Origin: Hymenobacter terrenus
Lineage (GTDB): Bacteria > Bacteroidota > Bacteroidia > Cytophagales > Hymenobacteraceae
DNA length: 64,000 bases
Assembly: GCF_000972495.1 (NCBI RefSeq)
Contig: NZ_LATM01000005.1
Location: 162,468-226,467 of the forward strand
Direction of reading: 5' to 3'
The notes under the pieces were generated by a model, which did no database searches, was not told the DNA's origin, and saw only the letters and a program-made list of their open reading frames with translations. The translations under genes and the position numbers were made by a program. Position 1 is the first letter of the stretch. Each line of letters opens with the position of its first letter. This document shows positions 10,501-16,063 of the stretch, piece by piece.

Positions 10501-10889
10501 TCGACTATAGCACCCGCACTGGTCCGCGCTACTTGGTATTCAATAGTGAGTTGCGCATTCCCATTGTACAGTACTTTGCCCGCAAGCCTATTTATTCCGG
10601 CTTCTTCCGCAACCTGCAAATTGTCGGCTTTGCCGATGCAGGCACGGCCTACTCGGGTACCAATCCCTTTGGCACAGACAATTCAGCGAATACCCAACCG
10701 GTTTTCCCTCCTGGCAACTACTTCTCCGCCACGGTAATTAACTTCCGTAACCCCTTCCTCATCGGCTACGGCGTGGGAGCTCGCACCACTTTGTTAGGCT
10801 TCTACGGTAAAGCTGACGTGGCCTGGGGCCAGGAGGATTATGTGACCAAGGGTCCGAAGTTCTACTTCACGTTGGGCTACGACTTCTAA
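7599..10889 (+). CDS. Secreted TolB-like propeller fused to an outer-membrane beta-barrel
   Basis: A 1,096-residue exported protein with a signal peptide ending VQAQ (about residue 29). Residues about 40-290 resemble the peptidase-MA fold, including LPDWFIGGASAYAAEGW, but the zinc-binding HExxH sequence expected of an active gluzincin is not seen. Residues about 300-620 contain PD40/TolB-type propeller blades, for example SYSPDGKALVYSAVRDGQN. A low-complexity Pro/Ala/Thr linker (about 620-720) leads to a C-terminal region of amphipathic strands ending in FYFTLGYDF, whose final aromatic residue is typical of outer-membrane barrels of the BamA/surface-antigen type. Proteins of this layout occur in Cytophagales, but their function is unknown to me. 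The ATG at 7599 was preferred over TTG at 7581 because it gives a clean signal peptide. A large hairpin follows the stop. Confidence 0.75.
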   Translation: MTISLFTKRTLGALALLLPLLLIRTVQAQTAQEPFGRVRIQYKQFQWKQLTTQNFVVMYYDGGEASARRAADYAEKELQRITALIGYYPYSKTTMLFYNSVGDLRQSNIGLTATQQQINGGETPLARMSKVQIAFGGQETEFKRVLSTQITEVLLNDMMYGGSLKEVLQSSYLLQLPDWFIGGASAYAAEGWSVEMDGFMRDMSKQYPTGTRTAPFFLRSSTLAGQSIWNYVAERYGYTTIQNILNLTRITRDVEVGFSSSLNVPFKVFLKDWLTYYRELNGQPTATLVEPDKKFRQGGRNRHADVFSQPIMSPNGQLVAYAQNEQGRYRVVVVNRDGTHRHTLSRGGHKTPDQQIETRLPVLAWRGNSQVAVAEMSRGEMTLHLRDADGRGLLRRMGEAIRFSRPTSLFAAYDQVLSMSYSPDGKALVYSAVRDGQNDIYLLRAGSRKPEQLTNDLFDDVQPVFLPGGQGIVFSSNRYLDSAGRARPATFQNVVNNYDLFVYHLDQRAIPVETLVSTISNETRPRAISDDEILYLGEESGVRALYRYSLKTKQRTPLTNWLPNTQDFDYSPLTSALVFVAPAQARDILYLYPEYPLPAALPLVKTARQQTLEDRSAPPRTAAPAKPTDAAATATAPQTPAPASTAGTVPADSTATPFPAGPKRGKANEAVNISDYQFEEDEPAQPSPTKRRRFTPTAASTAAQAQATAPQQTGPFRYDTRFMADNVSTALFVDPLLGLGLQFRAALTDVLENQRIDASLFGLFDLRTSNIRASYTNLTHRYDWSISYQKQAYFFDIANGRYRYGRHEIAPTIAYPLTHNLSVRGGPRYVNISRTRLIDVSTADDQNYNYLGYNSELVFDNSVATGVNMVVGTRLKASFSSQKSLKNKELNFDKLVIDLRHYQKISRSIVWANRASYGQFFGARPQIFRIGGMDNWLNADYEGSRFLPDYSAPDQVFNQEFVTNLRGFDYSTRTGPRYLVFNSELRIPIVQYFARKPIYSGFFRNLQIVGFADAGTAYSGTNPFGTDNSANTQPVFPPGNYFSATVINFRNPFLIGYGVGARTTLLGFYGKADVAWGQEDYVTKGPKFYFTLGYDF

Positions 10890-10897
10890 GCTGAAGT

Positions 10898-10969
10898 TGA
10901 AACTCTTCTAAACGTAGAAAGGCCCGCTGCATCTAAGCAGCGGGCCTTTCTACGTTTAGAAGAGTTTCA
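10898..10969. terminator. Long perfect hairpin behind the TolB-barrel gene
   Basis: Two arms of 33 bp (10898-10930 and 10937-10969) are perfect reverse complements around a 6-nt loop. The inner part, GGCCCGCTGC with its complement, is G+C-rich like a terminator. There is no clear T-run after the outer arm, and the arms are much longer than needed for intrinsic termination. It starts 8 nt after the stop codon at 10889. Confidence 0.75.
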
Positions 10970-11071
10970 CAACCTGTATTCGTCCGTCTTCTTTTTCTTC
11001 TTCGAAAGATGAGCCGCGGCTAAGGTGCCCACGGAAAACGACCTTTGCATCTGAAACCTGCGTCAACAACT

Positions 11072-12598
11072 ATGAAAAAACTAATTCTATTCTCTCTCCT
11101 AACTCTTTTCGGCACCCATGCCCAGGCCCAGTACCAGACGCCCGGCACTGGCGTGCGCTGGACCCTGGCTCAACTGGCCGCCGCTCCCACCTCGAACGTA
11201 GTACTTACCGGGCCGAATGCCTACGCCGTGAATGGCAACCTCCGCCTCAGCCCGACCGATACCCTCAGTATCACGACCAACGCCACGCTGCGCCTGACCT
11301 CATTGGCACAGGTAAGTATTGATGGGATATTGCTGGTGAACCCGCAGGACTCGGTTAAAATCACGGCCCAAGTGAGCTCAGCCCCGTTTCATAGCTTTGC
11401 GTTTTCGGCTACCAGCCAGGGCTCGCAGCTGCGTAAAACCATTGTGGAGTATGGTGGCGGCATCCGGGTGCTCGATAACGACTTGCTGTTGGATAGCTGC
11501 GTGGTGCGCTATCAGGTGGCCCGCATTGGCAGCACCAATACCAACAGCGGGGCCATCAGTCTGTCGGGCGGAGCCCCGCGCATCCTCAACTGCCAGATTT
11601 ATGATAATGCCCGCTCCGGCATCCAGAGTTCGGCTAACCGCGGCACCTCGCCACTGATTCAAAACTGCTTGCTCCGCAACAACGGCACTGAAAACGGCAA
11701 CTATCCACAGGTGAATCTGGGGGCCGGAGGCGCCACGCCAGCTGTGATTGAGCGCTGCCGCATTACGGGCCGCCATAATATGGCCGGCGGCATAGCCGTG
11801 GCCAATTTGGTGGGCAGCAGGGGCACTTCGCAAGTGCACATCCGCCGAAACCGTATTGCCAACAACCGCTATGGCATCACGCTGCTCGGGACCAATATTG
11901 CCGCCGTAGTCACCCGCAATATCATCGAGAACAACAATACTAATCCAAACGTCCTCACGAGTGGCAGCGGCATCAACGTGCAAGGCGGAGCCACCCTCAC
12001 GGGCGTGGCGAGTCGCAACGTGCTGCGCGGTAACCTCTGGGGTGTCACCGTATTGCGCGCCTCCCTAACTAGCCCCGCGCCGGGCCCCACCATCAGCTTC
12101 GGCGATGTGAGCAGCTCCGACAGCCTGAACGTGGGCCTCAACCAGCTCTATAATAATGGCAACGGTGGTCAGGTGTACGACTTCTACGTGGAAATGCCCG
12201 ACAACCTGCTGGCCCAGAACAACGACTGGGGCACGAACTCACTGGCCACCATCGAAAGTCACATCGTGCATCAGGTAGACCGCCCAGCACTGGGTTTGCT
12301 CAACTTCCAGCCTATTCGACAAACCACCGTGTTGAATACCCGTGGAGCCGCCAATCAGCTTGGGCTTAGCGCCTACCCCAACCCAGTGCGTCAGCTACTA
12401 ACCCTGCGCCTACCTACCAGCACGCCCGCTGTGGTACGCCTGCGCGATGCTCTAGGCCGCATCGCCTACACCGCCGAGCGGGTTCCGACGGCCGGGGAAC
12501 TGGCGGTGCCGGTGGCCGGGCTGGCGCCGGGGCTGTACTTGCTGGAGGTGAGGCAGCAGGGGCAAACGGCCACGGCAAAAGTGGCTGTTGGAGAATAA
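11072..12598 (+). CDS. T9SS-exported right-handed beta-helix protein
   Basis: A 508-residue secreted protein. It opens with the signal peptide MKKLILFSLLTLFGTHAQA. The central part (about 130-400) shows short repeated coils such as ILNCQIYDNARSGIQ and IENNNTNPNVLTSGSG, typical of parallel beta-helix proteins that bind or cleave polysaccharides. From about residue 433 a T9SS type A sorting domain starts at SAYPNPVRQLLTLRLP and ends with GLYLLEVRQQGQTATAKVAV, so export and surface attachment through the PorU/PorV system is expected. The ATG at 11072 gives the signal peptide; a TTG at 11045 is less likely. No catalytic residues were identified, so it may be an adhesin or a glycan-active enzyme. 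Confidence 0.82.
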   Translation: MKKLILFSLLTLFGTHAQAQYQTPGTGVRWTLAQLAAAPTSNVVLTGPNAYAVNGNLRLSPTDTLSITTNATLRLTSLAQVSIDGILLVNPQDSVKITAQVSSAPFHSFAFSATSQGSQLRKTIVEYGGGIRVLDNDLLLDSCVVRYQVARIGSTNTNSGAISLSGGAPRILNCQIYDNARSGIQSSANRGTSPLIQNCLLRNNGTENGNYPQVNLGAGGATPAVIERCRITGRHNMAGGIAVANLVGSRGTSQVHIRRNRIANNRYGITLLGTNIAAVVTRNIIENNNTNPNVLTSGSGINVQGGATLTGVASRNVLRGNLWGVTVLRASLTSPAPGPTISFGDVSSSDSLNVGLNQLYNNGNGGQVYDFYVEMPDNLLAQNNDWGTNSLATIESHIVHQVDRPALGLLNFQPIRQTTVLNTRGAANQLGLSAYPNPVRQLLTLRLPTSTPAVVRLRDALGRIAYTAERVPTAGELAVPVAGLAPGLYLLEVRQQGQTATAKVAVGE

Positions 12599-12617
12599 TT
12601 CAGGACGGGTTAGGTCG

Positions 12618-12625
12618 TATCTTTG
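12618..12625 (+). promoter_or_regulatory. Putative -7 promoter element of ccmB
   Basis: TATCTTTG matches the Bacteroidota -7 consensus TAnnTTTG and lies 24 bp before the GTG chosen for ccmB. No well-spaced TTTG at -33 is evident. It supports the GTG at 12650 over the longer TTG reading at 12623. Confidence 0.45.
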
Positions 12626-12649
12626 CGGCCCGAAACTGAACTACACCCC

Positions 12650-13324
12650 GTGCCCTTGCTCCGCGAAATTTCCACCTTGCTAGCCAAAGACTTCCGCCTC
12701 GAATGGCGGCAGCGGGCGGCACTGGGTGGACTGCTGCTGTACGTGGGCAGCACGGTGTTCGTGTGCTTTCTAAGCTTCAGCCTACGGGGTGGCACGCCCC
12801 CACCCCCAGCCTGGAATGCGCTGCTGTGGGTCATCTTGCTGTTCGCCGCCATCAATGCTGTGGCGAAGGGATTTATGCAGGAAAGCCCCGGCCAGCGCCT
12901 CTACTACTACACGCTGGTACGGCCCCAGGCCATTATTCTGGCTAAAATGCTTTACAATGCCCTTCTATTGGCGGTAGTGGCATTGCTGGGGCTGTTTCTC
13001 TACACGGTGTTTCTGGGCAATCCGATTCAGGATGCGCCGTTGTTTGTGGCCAACCTCCTGCTCGGAGCAGTGGGGTTTGCGACTACACTCACGCTGGTGT
13101 CGGGCATCGCGGCCAAGGCCGGCGGCAACAGCGCGACGCTCATGGCCGTGCTCGGCTTCCCACTGATGGTACCGATGCTGCTGCTACTCATCAAAGTAAG
13201 TAAGAATGCGCTGGATGGGTTGGACTGGAGCGTGAGCCAAAGCGCAGTTCTGACGCTGGTGGCCTTGAACATGATTGTGGCCGCGACGTCGTACGTGTTG
13301 TTTCCTTTTTTGTGGCGCGGCTAG
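12650..13324 (+). CDS. ccmB: Heme exporter subunit CcmB
   Basis: CcmB is the polytopic subunit of the CcmABC complex, which works with CcmD to release heme-loaded CcmE during system I cytochrome c maturation. The 224-residue product begins LLAKDFRLEWRQRAALGG, the family's conserved cytoplasmic start, and has about six hydrophobic segments, including LPLMVPMLLLLIKVSKNA-like CcmB helices near the end. The GTG at 12650 is chosen because a promoter-like TATCTTTG overlaps the longer alternative start. It leads the cluster ccmB-C-D-E-(unknown)-F. The ATPase partner ccmA is not adjacent in this window. Confidence 0.88.
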   Translation: MPLLREISTLLAKDFRLEWRQRAALGGLLLYVGSTVFVCFLSFSLRGGTPPPPAWNALLWVILLFAAINAVAKGFMQESPGQRLYYYTLVRPQAIILAKMLYNALLLAVVALLGLFLYTVFLGNPIQDAPLFVANLLLGAVGFATTLTLVSGIAAKAGGNSATLMAVLGFPLMVPMLLLLIKVSKNALDGLDWSVSQSAVLTLVALNMIVAATSYVLFPFLWRG

Positions 13325-13359
13325 CTCGCCATTTTCGCGCCTGAGTTGTTGGTACTGTT

Positions 13360-14115
13360 ATGACTACTGCAAGAATTATAGGTTCCCTGCTGGGCGTGGT
13401 TTTCACGGTGTTGGGTGTGTGGGGTGGTCAGCGACTAATTGAGCAACGCACTCCCGGCCTGGTGTGGAAGACCCTGACGGTGCTGCTGCTGATTGCGGCT
13501 TCGGCCGTGGGCATCCTGGTGCCAGTGCCGCCCCTGCCCATCGTGAACGAGAGCATCCGCAACCTGTTTTTTCACGTGCCGATGTGGTTTTCGATGATAA
13601 CTGTGCTTTTGGTATCGGTGTGGTATTCCATCTTGTACCTGCGTGCGCCTTCGACGCGGCTGGATGTGCTGGCCCACGAGTCGGTCAAAACGGGCATCGT
13701 GCTGGGCTTACTCGGCCTGGCTACGGGCAGCATGTGGGCCCGATTCACCTGGGGCGCTTGGTGGACGCCCGACCCGCGCCTGAATGGCGCGGCCGTGGCC
13801 ATGCTCATCTATGGGGCCTACTTGGTGCTGCGCGGCTCATTCCGCGACGAACAGCAGCGGGCCCGCGTGTCGGCTATCTACAACATTTTCGCGTTTGCGG
13901 CGGCTATCCCGCTGCTCTTTGTGCTGCCGCGTCTCAGCGGCCCCTCGCTCCACCCAGGCCAGACCGGCAACCCCGGCTTCAGCCAATACGACCTTGATAA
14001 TACCATGCGGATGGTGTTTTACCCTGCCGTTATTGGCTGGATTCTCTTTGCCTTCTGGCTCACCCAGGTCAGCAGCCGCTTTGCTTTCCTGAAACTGCAA
14101 CACGATGAAAATTAA
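13360..14115 (+). CDS. ccmC: Heme transporter CcmC (CcsA-like)
   Basis: CcmC handles heme at the outer face of the inner membrane and loads it onto CcmE. The 251-residue, six-helix protein contains the tryptophan-rich WWD-type segment TWGAWWTPDPRLNGAAV at about residues 129-146 and the conserved histidine region NLFFHVPMWFSM before it. Both are hallmarks of the CcmC/CcmF/CcsA heme-handling family. It starts with ATG at 13360, 35 bp after ccmB, and its end overlaps the start of ccmD by 11 bp, so translation of the two is probably coupled. Confidence 0.92.
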   Translation: MTTARIIGSLLGVVFTVLGVWGGQRLIEQRTPGLVWKTLTVLLLIAASAVGILVPVPPLPIVNESIRNLFFHVPMWFSMITVLLVSVWYSILYLRAPSTRLDVLAHESVKTGIVLGLLGLATGSMWARFTWGAWWTPDPRLNGAAVAMLIYGAYLVLRGSFRDEQQRARVSAIYNIFAFAAAIPLLFVLPRLSGPSLHPGQTGNPGFSQYDLDNTMRMVFYPAVIGWILFAFWLTQVSSRFAFLKLQHDEN

Positions 14116-14347
14116 TTTTCTGTCGCGCCGTGCCGGCGTTTTTCTGCTGCTGATAGCTTTGCTATTTCGCACCAGCCAGGCTTTGGCCCAAACATCCGAT
14201 GCTCCTGAAATGGCGGATACGCTACGCGCCAATGGCAAAATTTACGTGGTAGTAGCAGTAGTGGTCGTCATCGTGGCCGGCTTGCTGGCCTACCTCATTT
14301 CGCTCGACCGCAAAGTCAGCAAGCTTGAGCAGGAAATAAAAAAATAG
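14105..14347 (+). CDS. ccmD: CcmD-family small membrane protein
   Basis: A 80-residue protein with a hydrophobic N-terminus that may be a signal peptide (cut near LAQ), a single strong transmembrane helix at about 45-67 (IYVVVAVVVVIVAGLLAYLI) and a charged tail, SLDRKVSKLEQEIKK. Its place between ccmC and ccmE, its single helix and its charged C-terminus fit CcmD, which stabilises the CcmABC-CcmE complex. CcmD is poorly conserved in sequence, so the name rests mainly on context. The start overlaps ccmC by 11 bp. Confidence 0.75.
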   Translation: MKINFLSRRAGVFLLLIALLFRTSQALAQTSDAPEMADTLRANGKIYVVVAVVVVIVAGLLAYLISLDRKVSKLEQEIKK

Positions 14348-14450
14348 CCGGGCACCCAACCCCGGCGCTAGCTGTTATCCTGCAAGCTGCTGGGGCCGCC
14401 CGCGCAACAATCAATCCGTGAAATCTCCACCATTCGACTAAGTCCGTGAT

Positions 14451-14876
14451 ATGAAGAAGTCGCACCTTTTCGTTCTGGCCATCATCGCGGTGGCCGCCGC
14501 CATCATCCTCAGCACCACTGCTGATGCCAGCGTGTACGTCGGTTTCGGCGAGGCCCGGCAGCGAGCCGCCGAGGGCAACACCACCAAAGTACACGTAGTG
14601 GGCAAGCTCCCGCGCGACGCTCAGAAGCAACCCGTTGGCCTGGAATACGACCCTATGACGGACCCCAACTACTTTGCCTTCACTCTGGTCGACACAAACC
14701 GCGTGGCCCAGCGCGTGGTCTACAACAACCCTAAACCCCAGGATTTCGATGCCTCCGAGCAAGTCGTGATTACCGGGTGCATGAAAGGCCAGGTATTTAT
14801 GGCCGATAATATTCTGCTGAAGTGCCCCAGCAAATACGTGAAGAAGGACTTAAAAGGCGCCACAGCAGCTAACTAA
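14451..14876 (+). CDS. ccmE: Cytochrome c maturation heme chaperone CcmE, Cys-type
   Basis: CcmE is a membrane-anchored OB-fold chaperone that binds heme covalently and delivers it to the CcmF lyase. The 141-residue product has an N-terminal anchor (about 5-24) and a beta-rich body with VHVVGKLP and NYFAFTLVDT. The usual heme-binding His of the HxxxY motif is replaced: here the motif is Cys125-Pro-Ser-Lys-Tyr129. A CxxxY form of CcmE is known from some other bacteria and archaea, so this is probably a functional variant and not a decayed copy. It begins 103 bp after ccmD and is followed 13 bp later by the next gene. Confidence 0.92.
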   Translation: MKKSHLFVLAIIAVAAAIILSTTADASVYVGFGEARQRAAEGNTTKVHVVGKLPRDAQKQPVGLEYDPMTDPNYFAFTLVDTNRVAQRVVYNNPKPQDFDASEQVVITGCMKGQVFMADNILLKCPSKYVKKDLKGATAAN

Positions 14877-14889
14877 TGCGGAATTGAGA

Positions 14890-16041
14890 ATGAGAAGTGA
14901 CGGATTGGTTTTCTGCGTTGCCTGTTGCTTACAGCAGGTAAAGCACGGCCTGTTCGGCGCTTTGCTCCTTTTCCTCATTCCAGCCGTTGCTTCGGCTCAG
15001 GTGACCAACGACGACATCGAAAACCGGCGGTTACTGCGGACTGAGGAAACCATTACCTCCACTACCACCGGCTGCACCGTGCAGCGCAGCTGCGTGGATG
15101 AGCGCCTCACCGGCAAGTGTATTGAATACCACAACGACCAATGGTTTGAATTCACCCCTGCCGCTTCGGGCCGCTATTTTATCAACATCGGCGGGCAGAA
15201 ATGCCGTGACGTCCGCGGCGTGCAGCTCGTGGTGCTCACGGGCAAGCCCTGCCAGCCCGCCACCTATCGGGTGCTAAGCTGCACCTCACTCGGCACGCAA
15301 GACGACGTATTTGTAACGCTGGACTCGTTGCAGGCCGGCAAGCCCTACTTGCTGGATGTGGACGGCTATCTGAAAGACTTTTGCCAGTTCTCGCTGCAGG
15401 TGAGCCGGCGTGCGGTGGGCATGCCCGTTAGCTACTTTCCACCCAGCCCTACGCGGGTGCTGCCAACGGCCAGCCACACCGTAGAGCTTAGCTGGACGAT
15501 ACCCGACTCGCTGGCCATGGCCCCCGCCTGCCGGGTCATGCGCCGCGAGGTTCACCAATATCGCAGCACCGAAATACGCTTGGTGCCGGTGCGGCGCGAC
15601 ACCTACGGGCAACCTGAAATGAATTATACCGTGACCGATACTCTCCCCGAACCGGGCACTTACGACTATCAGGTGGTCACGACCAAGGCCGATGCTGGCC
15701 CGGCCCCGGTTCGCCTGCGCCAGTGGTGGTACGCCTATGGCCCGGCCGCCACCCTGCCCGGCACCGCCGACCGCACCGTGCTGGAACTACCACTGCGCAA
15801 ATACCCGGGCAATGCCCGGCTGTCAGTCGTCATCACCAACCCGGCCAGCGGGCGGGTACTGCTGGCCCGCCAACTCGTCAATCAACCCGCCAATCGGCGG
15901 CAGGCAGAAGTGCCCGTCCGCAAATGGCAGGAGGCCGGCATCGAAAAGATTGCTGTCGAAATCACTTGTCATCCGCCACGAGGTCACTTTTTCACCGATA
16001 AGCTGTTGTTAGCTCTGCCGCCCCAAGCGGCGCTGCGGTAA
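14890..16041 (+). CDS. Secreted cysteine-containing protein of unknown function in the ccm cluster
   Basis: I do not recognise a named family for this 383-residue protein. It starts with ATG at 14890 and has a hydrophobic signal region (FGALLLFLIPAVASAQ) ending near residue 35. The mature N-terminal half resembles a pre-peptidase C-terminal (PPC)-like beta-sandwich: QWFEFTPAASGRYFINIGG, then VFVTLDSLQAGKPYLLDVDGY. It holds several cysteines (in GCTVQRSC, GKCIEY, QKCRDV, GKPCQ, LSCTS, DFCQF), which suggests disulfide bonds in the periplasm or at the surface. A fibronectin III-like stretch follows (HTVELSWTIPDSLA). It sits 13 bp after ccmE and 22 bp before ccmF, so it is likely co-expressed with heme-handling genes, but no role is proposed. 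No sorting domain is evident. Confidence 0.6.
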   Translation: MRSDGLVFCVACCLQQVKHGLFGALLLFLIPAVASAQVTNDDIENRRLLRTEETITSTTTGCTVQRSCVDERLTGKCIEYHNDQWFEFTPAASGRYFINIGGQKCRDVRGVQLVVLTGKPCQPATYRVLSCTSLGTQDDVFVTLDSLQAGKPYLLDVDGYLKDFCQFSLQVSRRAVGMPVSYFPPSPTRVLPTASHTVELSWTIPDSLAMAPACRVMRREVHQYRSTEIRLVPVRRDTYGQPEMNYTVTDTLPEPGTYDYQVVTTKADAGPAPVRLRQWWYAYGPAATLPGTADRTVLELPLRKYPGNARLSVVITNPASGRVLLARQLVNQPANRRQAEVPVRKWQEAGIEKIAVEITCHPPRGHFFTDKLLLALPPQAALR

Positions 16042-16046
16042 ATTTG
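16039..16046 (+). promoter_or_regulatory. Possible internal promoter element before ccmF
   Basis: TAAATTTG fits TAnnTTTG and overlaps the stop codon of the preceding gene, 17 bp before the ccmF ATG. There is no well-placed -33 element, and it could be a chance match inside an operon. Confidence 0.3.
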
Positions 16047-16063
16047 CCCGATATTCTCTGCTT

